Assembly (NCBI GenBank): GCA_029260715.1
Contig: JAJDCS010000014.1
Coordinates: 1 to 64,000 of the forward strand
Source of the DNA: Phycisphaeraceae bacterium
GTDB taxonomy: Bacteria > Planctomycetota > Phycisphaerae > Phycisphaerales > Phycisphaeraceae
Direction: 5' to 3'
Length of the DNA: 64,000 nt
In this document: in pieces, positions 28,241 to 36,979 of the stretch
Numbering within the stretch: position 1 is the stretch's first letter
Layout of the letters: every line of letters begins with the position of its first letter
Notes under the pieces: model-generated
Databases searched by the model: none
The model's input: the letters and a program-made list of their open reading frames with translations, nothing else
What the model was told of the DNA's origin: nothing
Made by a program: the position numbers and the translations under genes

Positions 28241-29026
28241 TCAACCATCGTCATCCAGCACATACCCCATCGTCGGCAACTGCCGATCCAGGATCGCCCG
28301 CGCGTAAGCGCACAACAGCCGGTTGGCTCGGTGCAGCGTGTCGCGCCCGTCCACATCAGCGCTGGGCTCGTGCCCGGTTTTTAGATTCTGCAACAGCCGC
28401 ACCGTCGCCCCACGCACTCGCCACGTGCCGTTGCCGCTTAGGTCAGCGGTCAGCCCGCCGCCTTGCGCGTCAAATATGTAAACCGGTGCTTTCGGGGTAT
28501 CCGACGGCCCACCGTTTTGACCCACCCGCAGCGGCTCGCCGGTCCTCACGTCCTGGTCGAGCTGCGGGCGGTACCCGCAGTCTTCGAGTATCCGCCACTG
28601 GAACGCCAGCAGCGCCGCCTCGTGTTGGGCGGGGTCGGCCAGGTCAGCCAGCAGCCGTGTGAGCGCGTCGAACACGTTCGGGTGCGGGTCGTGGTCCTCC
28701 ACCAACGCGCCGGTCAGGTCAGCCCCGTACATGCCGAGCCGCTGGGCACGCAGGTTCTGTCGCAAATGCCAGTGCGGCTCTTGCAGGTCCCACTCGGTCA
28801 GCGTCGCAAGCTCAGCCGTCGGCTTGCTGATCCCCACCACCTGCCCCAGCGTCAGCAACTCGAACCCGCCGCAGTAACTGGCCACCGCCGCCGGGCTGGT
28901 CCGCTTCGACCCCTTGGCAAGCCCGCGCAGCTTGCCGTGCTCCCGCGTCATCATTGCCACAATCTGGCTGGTCTCCGACCAGTCGATCAGGCGGATGCAG
29001 ACGGCTTGGTCCTTAAAGCGGGGCAT
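28241..29026 (-). CDS. recO: DNA repair protein RecO
   Basis: A 261-aa recombination mediator that helps load RecA at single-strand gaps. It has an N-terminal OB-fold (CIRLIDWSETSQIVAMMTREHGKLRGLAKGSKR) and a helical C-terminal domain (FQWRILEDCGYRPQLD). The usual zinc cysteines of some RecO proteins are not evident beyond this. It lies downstream of valS, with a 135-bp gap holding a dispersed repeat. Confidence 0.88.
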   Translation of the reverse strand: MPRFKDQAVCIRLIDWSETSQIVAMMTREHGKLRGLAKGSKRTSPAAVASYCGGFELLTLGQVVGISKPTAELATLTEWDLQEPHWHLRQNLRAQRLGMYGADLTGALVEDHDPHPNVFDALTRLLADLADPAQHEAALLAFQWRILEDCGYRPQLDQDVRTGEPLRVGQNGGPSDTPKAPVYIFDAQGGGLTADLSGNGTWRVRGATVRLLQNLKTGHEPSADVDGRDTLHRANRLLCAYARAILDRQLPTMGYVLDDDG

Positions 29027-29086
29027 GGGGCGTGCGGTCGGGTTGGAGTAATAATGCAGGTCCTGATGAACTCACAGCCATCCGCT

Positions 29087-29126
29087 ACGAGCCGTCCGCC
29101 TCAGGCGGATCAGGGAGCGGTCTCTT
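29087..29126 (+). repeat. Dispersed palindromic repeat, intergenic copy
   Basis: 34 bp (29087-29120) are identical, inverted, to 30931-30964 inside valS. The core CCGCCT-C-AGGCGG is a perfect palindrome. The right part AGGGAGCGGTCTCTT matches 28198-28212. Confidence 0.85.
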
Positions 29127-29161
29127 CTAGATTGCACTTCGACGAAAATAATACAGCCGGG

Positions 29162-32100
29162 CTATTTTAGCGCCGCCAACTGCTGGCGCAGCGCGTCGGC
29201 TTCTTTTTCGACATCGGCCAGTTGGTCGCGCGTCTGCTGCACCAGGTGAGCGGGTGCTTTGTCCACGTAAGACTTGTTCGACAGCCGCCCCTTGAGCGCG
29301 GCGACGCTCTTGGCGATCTCTTCGAGGCGCTTGTTGAGGCGTGCCTGCTCAGTCTCCGCGTCGATGAGTCCATGAAGGAAAAGCTGGGCATCACCCACGA
29401 GCGTCGCCGCCGCGTCGGCCGGCTTGTCCACGTGCGGGCCAACCTCGGCTGTCTCGACGTTGGCAAGCGTCTCGATCAGCTTGCTTTGTTCAAGCAACCG
29501 CTGGGCCAGCTTGGCCGGCGCCTGGGCGGAGAAGGTTACTTTTTGTCGCGGCGGGGTCTTGTGTGTCGTACGCACCTGGCGCAACGCCCCGACCACAGCT
29601 TGAATTTCGGCGAACGCTTTTTCCGTGCGCGGGTCGATCAGCCCCGACGCCACCTGCGGCCAAGACGCGACCACTAGCAGCCCGCTGGGGAACAGCGACA
29701 CACCGCTTAGCTCGCGGATGGGTGCTACGTTGTTAAGGCTCTCCCACAGTTTTTCGGTGATAAACGGCATCACCGGGTGAAGCATGCGTAGGCTGGCGTC
29801 CAGGCACAGGGCCAGCACTCGCCGCTGCACCGGGTCTTGAGCCACCGTGGGCTTGATCGCTTCGATGTACCAGTCGCACAGGTCGCGCCAGAAGAAGTCG
29901 TACAGCCCCTGGGCGTAGGCGCTAAACTCGAACTGCTCTAGGGCTTTGTTCGTGTCGCGCACCGTCGCGGCTAGGCGAGACAAAATCCACTTATCCGCAA
30001 GCCCCCAGTCGCCGATCGACGAGTCCGTGGCGTGCTTTTCAGCCTCCGGGGGCAGCTTCGTTTCTAAATTAGACAGGGCGAAGCGCGTGGCGTTCCACAA
30101 CTTGTTGGCGAAGTTGCGGCCCAGGTCGAACTTGTCGCTGGTGTTGTGCCCGGTTTCGGGGTCACGCGCCACGGGCAAGCGAACGTCCTGCGTCTGCGTG
30201 GTCATGGCCGCCAACGTGTAGCGCATCGCGTCCGACCCGTGGCTAGCGATGATGTCCAGCGGGTCCACGCCGTTGCCCAGGCTCTTGGACATCTTGCGAC
30301 CCTCGCCGTCTTGGATCATCGCATGAATAAACACGTCCGTGAACGGCAGATCACCGCGGAAGTAGAGATTAAACATCACCATCCTGCTCACCCAGAGCGT
30401 GATGATCTCACGGGCTGTGCACAGCACGTTGCCGGGGTTCCAGGTTTGTAGCGCGGCGTCGCCCTCTTTCTCAGGGAATTGGTCTGGAAACTTCCGGGGA
30501 TCGGGCCAGCCGAGTGTGCTGAAGGGCCAGAGGGCCGAGGAGAACCATGTGTCGAGAACGTCGGGATCGCGGGTGTAAGAATGTGATTCTAAAAAGCGAA
30601 TAACTTCTTCATCGTCAGCGTTTTTGACGCATATAAAAGAACCAGGATCAGACTGCGTGTCTTCAGTGCCGCTTACTAAGCGTCCGGCTCCTTGATAAAC
30701 AATTCGTTCTTGATTTGCCCATTCAAAAATTTTTGAAAGAAACTCACTGTGCTCGCCTGGCCCGGTTTCTGCTGGCAAACCCGGTGAACTCCACACCGGT
30801 ATCCGGTGCCCCCACCACAGTTGTCTGCTGATGCACCAGTCGCGGATGTTTTCGTGCCACCCCCGGAAGGTTTTTGCGTAACGCTCGGGTGTGAAGCGTA
30901 GCTTGCCCTCCCAAGGCGGGCGCGATGAATCCGCTCCCTGATCCGCCTGAGGCGGACGGCTCGTTGTGGGCGATTCTTGTGCCATGGCGCGTAGGGCCGC
31001 GTTGGCTAGGCGGTCGTCGGTCACCTTCACGTACCACTGATCGCTCAAGTACGGCTCAATCGGCACGTGGCTGCGGTAGCTGTGGCCAACGGAGTGGCGG
31101 TACGGGCGTTTATCTTCAAGCCGATTGTTCTTATCAAACCAATCTACGATGGCCTTGCGCGCCTCGTAGCGGTCCAACCCCAGGAGGGTGTGGGCAAAAT
31201 CATTCACCTTGTTTTGATCCCACTCATCGCTAGGCCACCTGTGGTCCTTGCTGATTGCACCGTCCGGGCCCATGACGTTGATCACGGGCAGGTCGTGGCG
31301 CAGGCCGATCTCCCAGTCGTTGGGGTCGTGGGCGGGCGTCACCTTCAAGAACCCGGTGGCGAACTTGGCTTTGGGGTCGTCGCTGTCGGGGTCGGGCAGG
31401 ACGACGTAGTCGTCGGCGATGATCGGGATCGGGCGGTTGACGATGGGCAGCAGCGCCATTTTGCCCACCAGGGCCGCCGCGCGTGGGTCGTTGGGGTTCA
31501 CGGCCACAGCCGTGTCGCCGAGCATGGTCTCGGGCCGCGTCGTGGCGACGGTGACGTGCTTGACCTCTTGCCCGTCGATCACCACCGGCTCACCGCCGGG
31601 AGTTAACGGGTATTGCATGTACCAGAAGTGCCCGTCGATTTCGCGCATCTCGACTTCGTCGTCGGCTAGGGCGGTCTGCGTGGCTGGGTCCCAGTTCACT
31701 AGCCGCTTGCCGCGGTAGATCAGCCCGTCTTTGAATAGCCGGAAGAAGGCTTCGCGCACGGCGCGGGCGCACACCTCGTCCATGGTGAACCGTTGGCGGT
31801 CCCAGTCGCACGAGCAGCCCATGAGCATGAGCTGCTCGGTGATGCGTGCTTCGTATTCGTCCTTCCACGCTTGGATCTTGGCGACGAACTCGTCGCGCTG
31901 GAAGTCCGTGCGTTTTTTGCCCTGCTCCGCGAGCACACGTTTTTCCACGACCGTCTGCGTGGCGATGCCCGCGTGGTCCGTGCCGGGGATCCAGACGGTG
32001 TTGTCGCCGAGCATCCGGTGCCAGCGGATGAGGATGTCCTGGAGCGTGTTGTTCAGCGCGTGGCCCATGTGCAGGGCGGCCGTCACGTTGGGCGGGGGGA

Positions 32101-32239
32101 TGACAATGCAATACGGCCCGCGCCCCTTGGCTACGGGGGCGGTAGGGTCGCCGCGGAACGCGCCGGCCTGCTTCCACTTGCCCGCCACGTCCGGCTCGAT
32201 TTCAGCGGGGCTGTAGGTTTTGGCTAGTTCCTGGGTCAT
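29162..32239 (-). CDS. valS: Valyl-tRNA synthetase with an in-frame repeat insertion
   Basis: A 1025-aa class I synthetase. HMGH at 57-60 and KMSKS at 649-653; the editing domain lies between; a C-terminal coiled-coil arm (NKRLEEIAKSVAALKGRL) is present. Two oddities. First, residues about 420-440 (TTSRPPQADQGADSSRPP) are encoded by a dispersed palindromic repeat inserted before LRFTPERYAKTFRGW. Second, the segment about 491-555, between the WWGHRIPVW and DVLDTWFSS motifs, is AT-rich and lacks the cysteine pairs often seen there. The gene is open throughout and essential, so the insertion must be tolerated. It follows ffh and the SMR gene on the same strand. Confidence 0.96.
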   Translation of the reverse strand: MTQELAKTYSPAEIEPDVAGKWKQAGAFRGDPTAPVAKGRGPYCIVIPPPNVTAALHMGHALNNTLQDILIRWHRMLGDNTVWIPGTDHAGIATQTVVEKRVLAEQGKKRTDFQRDEFVAKIQAWKDEYEARITEQLMLMGCSCDWDRQRFTMDEVCARAVREAFFRLFKDGLIYRGKRLVNWDPATQTALADDEVEMREIDGHFWYMQYPLTPGGEPVVIDGQEVKHVTVATTRPETMLGDTAVAVNPNDPRAAALVGKMALLPIVNRPIPIIADDYVVLPDPDSDDPKAKFATGFLKVTPAHDPNDWEIGLRHDLPVINVMGPDGAISKDHRWPSDEWDQNKVNDFAHTLLGLDRYEARKAIVDWFDKNNRLEDKRPYRHSVGHSYRSHVPIEPYLSDQWYVKVTDDRLANAALRAMAQESPTTSRPPQADQGADSSRPPWEGKLRFTPERYAKTFRGWHENIRDWCISRQLWWGHRIPVWSSPGLPAETGPGEHSEFLSKIFEWANQERIVYQGAGRLVSGTEDTQSDPGSFICVKNADDEEVIRFLESHSYTRDPDVLDTWFSSALWPFSTLGWPDPRKFPDQFPEKEGDAALQTWNPGNVLCTAREIITLWVSRMVMFNLYFRGDLPFTDVFIHAMIQDGEGRKMSKSLGNGVDPLDIIASHGSDAMRYTLAAMTTQTQDVRLPVARDPETGHNTSDKFDLGRNFANKLWNATRFALSNLETKLPPEAEKHATDSSIGDWGLADKWILSRLAATVRDTNKALEQFEFSAYAQGLYDFFWRDLCDWYIEAIKPTVAQDPVQRRVLALCLDASLRMLHPVMPFITEKLWESLNNVAPIRELSGVSLFPSGLLVVASWPQVASGLIDPRTEKAFAEIQAVVGALRQVRTTHKTPPRQKVTFSAQAPAKLAQRLLEQSKLIETLANVETAEVGPHVDKPADAAATLVGDAQLFLHGLIDAETEQARLNKRLEEIAKSVAALKGRLSNKSYVDKAPAHLVQQTRDQLADVEKEADALRQQLAALK
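30931..30964 (-). repeat. Dispersed palindromic repeat inside valS
   Basis: 34 bp identical to the reverse complement of 29087-29120. In the valS frame it encodes TSRPPQADQGA. It lies at a loop between the editing and catalytic segments and adds about 20 residues relative to what I expect for the family. Confidence 0.85.
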
Positions 32240-32289
32240 GGCGGGTGTAGTTTATAGAGGATCGGCCGGGCGTGGTGAGCGGCCGGCGA

Positions 32290-32613
32290 TCACGCGTGGT
32301 TCCCCAGCAGGTATAGCCCGACCACGCCCGCGATGATCATGGTCAGGCAGGCCATTTTGACGGCTGTCACGGGCTCTTTGAAGTATGCCACCCCGATCAC
32401 CGCGACGATGGCGGTGCCCATGCCCGACCACACCGCGTACGCCACGCTCAGGGGTATTTTCTTTAACGCCATCGCCAGGGCTGAGAAGCTTAAGCCGTAG
32501 AGCACGAACATCAGCACGGTCGGCCCCAGGCGCGTAAGCCCCTGGGACAGCTTCATGCACGTGGTGCCGCTGACCTCCAGGACGATGGCCACGAACAGGA
32601 TCACCCAGCTCAT
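32290..32613 (-). CDS. Small multidrug resistance (SMR) transporter
   Basis: A 107-aa protein with four membrane helices and the key acidic residue Glu13 (AIVLEVSGTTCMK), as in EmrE/SugE proteins. WSGMGTAIVAVIGVAYFKEP is the conserved helix 3-loop. As a dimer it would exchange protons for cationic drugs or guanidinium; EmrE versus Gdx/SugE type cannot be settled. It starts 6 nt after the ffh stop, so it is likely co-transcribed. Confidence 0.9.
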   Translation of the reverse strand: MSWVILFVAIVLEVSGTTCMKLSQGLTRLGPTVLMFVLYGLSFSALAMALKKIPLSVAYAVWSGMGTAIVAVIGVAYFKEPVTAVKMACLTMIIAGVVGLYLLGNHA

Positions 32614-32619
32614 GGTCGG

Positions 32620-34113
32620 TCACCTGCTCTTGCGCTTGCGCTGCCGGAAGCGGCTTTGTGTTTTGGTTGATTTCTTCCCCGACCCGAACCCCGGAAGCCC
32701 CGGCATGCCGCCCCCGCCCATCGCAGCTGGGTCCATCTGCCCCATGCCCGTCAGGGCCTTCATCCGGTCCATCATGCCCATGCTTGACACCTGCTTACTC
32801 ATCTTCAACACCATCTCAAACCCCTTGACCACTTGGCTGACAGCCTGGGTGGACGTGCCAGACCCTCGCGCGATGCGCCGCCGCCGTGAGTTGTCCAGCA
32901 GGGTGACGTCTGCCCGTTCTTTCTTGGTCATGGACTGGATCACCGCCTCGGTGCGGTTGAGTTCTTTCTCGTCTAGGTCCAAGTTCTTTAGCTGCTGGCC
33001 CACGCCCGGCAGCATGCCCAGCAGCGACTTCATGGACCCCATCTTGCGCACGCTCTTGAGCTGCGCCAGGAAGTCGTCCATGGTCATCTTGCCCTTGGCC
33101 ATCTTCTCCTGAAGGGCCAGGGCATCTTCTTCGGAGACCTGCTCCTGGGCTTTTTCGACGAGACTCAACACGTCGCCCATGCCCAGGATGCGCGACGCCA
33201 AGCGCTCCGGGTGGAACTCCTCGATCGCGTCGAGCTTCTCGCCCGTGCCGATGAACTTGATGGGTTTGCCCGTGACGTGCTTGACGCTAAGCGCCGCGCC
33301 CCCGCGCGTGTCCGAGTCGAACTTGGTGAGGATCACCCCGTCGAGCTCGAGTTGCTCGTTGAACGCCTTGGCCGAGTTGACCGCATCTTGCCCGGTCATG
33401 GCGTCGGTGACAAGATATATCTGGTGGGGCGTGACGGCTTGATTCACGGCTCGCAGCTCACCCATGAGCGCGTCGTCGATGTGCAACCGCCCAGCCGTAT
33501 CAAGCACGAGCACGTCGCTGCCGTTTTTCTTAGCCGCGTCCAGGGCCCGCCTTGCCACGCCCACGGCTGCGCCGACGGCTTTGCCGTATTCAGCCACCTT
33601 GTCAGGCTCAGCGTAGAAGTGAACTTGCCCGGGGCCGGGCATGTCACCCTCCACCTGCTTAGCCAGCGTCTCAAGCTGTGCCACCGCCGCGGGGCGTTGC
33701 AGGTCCACGGCGGCCAGGGTCACCGACTTGCCGTTTTTCTTGAGATAGGCGGCGAGTTTGCCGCAGGTGGTCGTCTTGCCCGATCCTTGCAGCCCGCACA
33801 TCATGACCACGGTCGGCCCCGGCTGGACGTACATCAGGTGTGTGTCCACCGGGCCCATCAGGTCGACCAACTCGTCGTGGACGATCTTGACCATCTGCTC
33901 GCCGGGTTGGAGGCTGGCCAGCACCTCCGTGCCCAGGGCTTTTTCCTGGATGCGTTGGGTGAACTGCTCGACCACGCCGTAGTTCACGTCCGCTTCGAGC
34001 AGGGCCGTGCGCACCTCGGCCATCGCCTCGCGCACGTTGGCTTCAGTGATCTTGCCCCGCCCCGACAGCTTGCGGAACAGGCCGGAGAACTTGTCGGTCA
34101 GTGAGTCGAACAT
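32620..34113 (-). CDS. ffh: Signal recognition particle protein Ffh
   Basis: A 497-aa GTPase that, with 4.5S RNA, targets nascent membrane proteins to FtsY and SecYEG. N domain about 1-90; G domain with P-loop GLQGSGKT (107-114), DTAGRLH and TKFDSDTRGGAAL; and a Met-rich M domain (GMMDRMKALTGMGQMDP). Ser/Arg/Lys-rich C-terminus (RFRQRKRKSR). Full length. First gene of the ffh-SMR-valS-recO run. Confidence 0.97.
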   Translation of the reverse strand: MFDSLTDKFSGLFRKLSGRGKITEANVREAMAEVRTALLEADVNYGVVEQFTQRIQEKALGTEVLASLQPGEQMVKIVHDELVDLMGPVDTHLMYVQPGPTVVMMCGLQGSGKTTTCGKLAAYLKKNGKSVTLAAVDLQRPAAVAQLETLAKQVEGDMPGPGQVHFYAEPDKVAEYGKAVGAAVGVARRALDAAKKNGSDVLVLDTAGRLHIDDALMGELRAVNQAVTPHQIYLVTDAMTGQDAVNSAKAFNEQLELDGVILTKFDSDTRGGAALSVKHVTGKPIKFIGTGEKLDAIEEFHPERLASRILGMGDVLSLVEKAQEQVSEEDALALQEKMAKGKMTMDDFLAQLKSVRKMGSMKSLLGMLPGVGQQLKNLDLDEKELNRTEAVIQSMTKKERADVTLLDNSRRRRIARGSGTSTQAVSQVVKGFEMVLKMSKQVSSMGMMDRMKALTGMGQMDPAAMGGGGMPGLPGFGSGKKSTKTQSRFRQRKRKSR

Positions 34114-34449
34114 GGAACGATCGCCTGGGTGTTGGCCGCTACAGCGGCAAAAATTTTATCGTACGGGTTTGGCTGTGTGGCCGCAAAGGCGAGATTCCCT
34201 GGCCAAAGGAACAACCCTTGGTACGTGTGTGAACCAGCCAGCTAAGCCAGGCAAGATCCCTGACACACGGCGGTTCGGTGCGCGGCCGTGTTGCCTATCC
34301 CGCCCGCCTACAGGGGATTGTGGCTGTGATGGGGGTTGATAGAATCGATACCCGCGCGGCGGCGGCCAGGCCGATTGCCGCCACTGGATGGAAACCCGAG
34401 CAGTCCATAGGAGCCGTGGGCGTGAGTCTCTTTTACCGAGTGACGCAGG
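34114..34449. other. Divergent intergenic region, no gene seen
   Basis: 336 bp between ffh and the UPF0316-like gene. It should hold promoters for both directions, but no clear boxes, repeats or RNA structure were recognised. Confidence 0.4.
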
Positions 34450-35013
34450 ATGGAACTGGCGTGGTATATCCCGGTGTTGATCTTCTCGGCCCGTATCGTT
34501 GACGTGTCGTTGGGCACTGTCCGCATGCTCTTTACGCTGTCGGGTTGGCGGTGGGTGGCCGCCGGGTTGGGTTTTCTAGAGGTCGTTGTCTGGGCGATGG
34601 CGGTCGGGGGGTTGATCCACTTTATTACCCACCCCGTGGCGCTGCTGTCGTACGCGAGCGGCTTCGCCACCGGCACACTCACCGGCATGATGATCGAAGA
34701 GAAGCTGGCGGTCGGTATTCGCCTGGTGCGGGTGATCAACCCGGACCTATCGAAAGACGTGTCGTCGGACCTCCGCAGCCACGGCTACCGCGTCACGCGT
34801 GTCGAGGGCACGGGCCAGCAGGGGCCGGTTGAGATCGCTTTCGTGGTCGTGAAAAGAAAGTCGCTGGCGCAACTGTTGGAAGAGACCGAACGCCTGGCCC
34901 CGGAGGCTTTTGTCACGGTCGAGCGAGCCGAGTCCGCTTCGTCCATGGCTTTGACAGGGAGTTTGGGCTTCCGTCAGCGCATGCGGCTCGCTCTCAACGG
35001 CGTGCGGAAGTAG
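34450..35013 (+). CDS. UPF0316/DUF2179-type membrane protein
   Basis: A 187-aa protein with three N-terminal membrane helices (about 4-25, 35-58, 62-82) then a soluble domain (VRVINPDLSKDVSSDLRSHGYRVTRVEGTG, VEIAFVVVKRKSLAQLLE) like DUF2179, as found in UPF0316 and the C-terminus of YitT proteins. Probable ligand-binding, ACT-like fold; function not known. GCAGG lies just before ATG 34450. It is followed by an IS element. Confidence 0.8.
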   Translation: MELAWYIPVLIFSARIVDVSLGTVRMLFTLSGWRWVAAGLGFLEVVVWAMAVGGLIHFITHPVALLSYASGFATGTLTGMMIEEKLAVGIRLVRVINPDLSKDVSSDLRSHGYRVTRVEGTGQQGPVEIAFVVVKRKSLAQLLEETERLAPEAFVTVERAESASSMALTGSLGFRQRMRLALNGVRK

Positions 35014-35081
35014 CCGAGTCACCACGGCTTCAGGCGGAGTGAGGCCCGGAGGTAGCGAAAACCTAAATAACACACCGACTG

Positions 35082-35107
35082 GGTGGCACCCAACGCCGTG
35101 AACTATG
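35082..35107 (+). repeat. Left terminal inverted repeat of the IS4-like element
   Basis: Begins GGTGGCACCCAACGCCGTGA and matches the reverse complement of 36509-36534 at 25 of 26 positions. Confidence 0.85.
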
Positions 35108-35319
35108 TTTGAATTTGGCTTTGAGTAGGGTGTTGGGTCGATAAAAAAGATCGCCTTGCCGGCAAGTGTGTTCAGATTATTCACCGACAAGGAGATCCTC
35201 ATGTACAGCACGGATGCTTCTGATGGTATCGGTATGTCAATACCATCACGATCAATTTCAGCGGTTCTCGGCACGTATTTCCAAGCCCCTTTTTTTCCGC
35301 TTATCGCCCACGCCCGCGT

Positions 35320-36513
35320 TTGTGGTGGACGCCACGGCGGTTGATCACCACGCTGATTCTCATGGCTTGGGGGCACGGATCGACCGGGCTAACCGAACGA
35401 TTCGATCAAGCGAGGGCGGCGTGGACAGGCCCCACCACTGCGACGACTTACCAGGGGTTTGTCAAAGCCCTCCAACGTGTGGGCCTCGATATCATCGACG
35501 CGGCGGGGACGCGGTTACGCAAACAGATGCAATCGATCGCCGGTCGATGGTGGCGCCGCGAAGGTTGGTGTGTCATTGCGGCCGACGGCAGCCGGTTCGA
35601 ACTGCCACGCACCCAATCGCACGAACAGTCATTCGGGGTTAATGGCCAAGCCGCCAGCGGCCCGCAAGCATGGGTGACGATGCTGTGGCACATGGGCTTG
35701 GGTTTACCGTGGGATTGGCGAATTGACCGGGCGCGGGCCAGTGAGCGTGGCCACTTGGCCGATATGCTCGGCGACACACCCTACCGTGCGTTGATCGTCG
35801 CCGACGCGGGGTTCACCGGTTATGGGTTGATTAAGCAAGTGACCGATTCGGGCCGGCACGTGCTGCTTCGTGTTGGGGGCGGGGTGAAGCTGTTGGCGGG
35901 CTTGGGCTACGGCGAACAGGTCGACAAACAGACGGTGTATCTCTGGCCCGATCGGGCTCGGAAGTGTCAACAACCGCCGTTGGTCCTACGGCTGATCGCG
36001 GTGCGATCTACCGGTGACCGCCGCCGCAAGGTGTACCTCCTGACCAGTGTGACCGATCCCGATCAATTATCCGATGAACAGGCGTCGGTGTTGTACCGAA
36101 TGCGGTGGGGTGTCGAGCTGTGCTACCGATCGCTCAAGCAAACGCTCCAAGCCCGAAAATTGCGGGCCCATTCCTCCACGGTGGCGCGGTTCGAATTGCA
36201 CGGGCTATTGCTGGGGCTGACGTTGTTGGGCTTGATCAGTATCCGTCCGATCCTCGCCGACGGCCACGACCCATTGAGTTGGTCGGTCGCCTGCTCGCTA
36301 CGCATCGTCCGCCAAGCGATGCGCACACCGGGCCGATCCAACGATTGGCAAACGGCTCTGGCCCAAGTGGTTAAAGATCCCTACATCCGCCAACGGAAAA
36401 CACGCCAACGGTGGCCACGAAAAAAACAAGCCGATCCGCCACCGGGCAAACCAAAAATCAGGACCGCTACAAAAATCGAAATCACATGCGCAAAATACCT
36501 ACAAAACGCATAG
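35320..36513 (+). CDS. IS4-family transposase, 5' part probably frameshifted
   Basis: 397 aa with a DDE core: Asp in IAADGSRFELP, Asp in IVADAGFTGYG, and Glu in YRMRWGVELCYRSLKQTL, the Y-R-E-K signature of IS4. The only start for this frame is TTG 35320, without a ribosome site. Upstream, a strong AAGGAGATCCTC-ATG at 35201 begins a short frame, and a transposase-like N-terminus (YHHDQFQRFSARISKPLFFR) lies in a third frame. This suggests frameshifts near a T-run at about 35290 and near 35317. The core is complete, but the gene may be inactive. Confidence 0.8.
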   Translation: MWWTPRRLITTLILMAWGHGSTGLTERFDQARAAWTGPTTATTYQGFVKALQRVGLDIIDAAGTRLRKQMQSIAGRWWRREGWCVIAADGSRFELPRTQSHEQSFGVNGQAASGPQAWVTMLWHMGLGLPWDWRIDRARASERGHLADMLGDTPYRALIVADAGFTGYGLIKQVTDSGRHVLLRVGGGVKLLAGLGYGEQVDKQTVYLWPDRARKCQQPPLVLRLIAVRSTGDRRRKVYLLTSVTDPDQLSDEQASVLYRMRWGVELCYRSLKQTLQARKLRAHSSTVARFELHGLLLGLTLLGLISIRPILADGHDPLSWSVACSLRIVRQAMRTPGRSNDWQTALAQVVKDPYIRQRKTRQRWPRKKQADPPPGKPKIRTATKIEITCAKYLQNA

Positions 36514-36534
36514 TTCACGGCGTTGAGTGCCACC
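36509..36534 (-). repeat. Right terminal inverted repeat of the IS4-like element
   Basis: Inverted match to 35082-35107 with one mismatch; it lies just before and beyond the transposase stop at 36513. Confidence 0.85.
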
Positions 36535-36644
36535 TGCCGCTGCCGCCGCCGATTATTATGTGGTGGGTTTCTGATTGTAAGCGAGCATGTCAACGGTGGT
36601 ATGCTCTACGAAACATCCGTAAGCGGTCCAATGGAGCATGCAGA

Positions 36645-36881
36645 ATGACCAAAGTAGGCGAAACCCGTAATCAATACGACAAGCCGAACGCGGAGAGCCT
36701 AGACCGCGTAGCTGGACGCCTTGAGGCTACGCATTCCCAGCTAGAAAAGATCGGCAAATCACAGGAGGAACATGGAAAGAAGATGTTTTGGGTGACGTTG
36801 GTTGTAGCCATAGCCACTTCAGTAGGTGCCATTGCCGCGATCCTGACCACGTACTGGACTATCTTCAAAACGCATCCCTAG
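36645..36881 (+). CDS. Small tail-anchored membrane protein (78 aa)
   Basis: Starts at ATG 36645 (MTKVGETRNQYDK) with GGAG 8 nt upstream. A helical soluble part with heptads (ESLDRVAGRLEATHSQLEKI) is followed by one C-terminal membrane helix (MFWVTLVVAIATSVGAIAAI). I know no function. Similar small coiled-coil/TM proteins occur near mobile elements. A longer frame from 36411 begins inside the IS and is not used. Confidence 0.6.
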   Translation: MTKVGETRNQYDKPNAESLDRVAGRLEATHSQLEKIGKSQEEHGKKMFWVTLVVAIATSVGAIAAILTTYWTIFKTHP

Positions 36882-36891
36882 CCGAATGCCA

Positions 36892-36940
36892 CGGCCAGCC
36901 GGGTGCCACGGCCAGCGAGCGTTAGCGAGTCGGCCGTGCC
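36892..36940 (+). repeat. REP-like hairpin
   Basis: CACGGCC (36907-36913) pairs with GGCCGTG (36932-36938) around AGCGAGCGTTAGCGAGTC. The unit GCCACGGCCAGC is also repeated directly just before it. It lies between the small membrane gene and the converging rsmD. Confidence 0.6.
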
Positions 36941-36979
36941 GATCTCGATGTGAGGCCTTCGTCATTTGATGGCAGACGC

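Larger units (their letters stand above)
35082..36534 (+). mobile_element. IS4-like insertion sequence with 26-bp inverted repeats
   Basis: Ends at 35082-35107 and 36509-36534 are 26-bp inverted repeats with one mismatch. Length 1453 bp. One transposase gene is inside. No clear target duplication was found, so the exact ends may differ by a few bases. Confidence 0.85.

Noticed and set aside
28463-29170. Plus-strand frame opposite recO
   Set aside because: Shadow of recO. Its C-terminal part merely reads through the dispersed repeat at 29087-29126.
33211-34104. Long plus-strand open frame opposite ffh
   Set aside because: Antisense shadow in high-GC coding sequence; His/Val/Leu-rich composition without a family. 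ffh on the minus strand is unambiguous.
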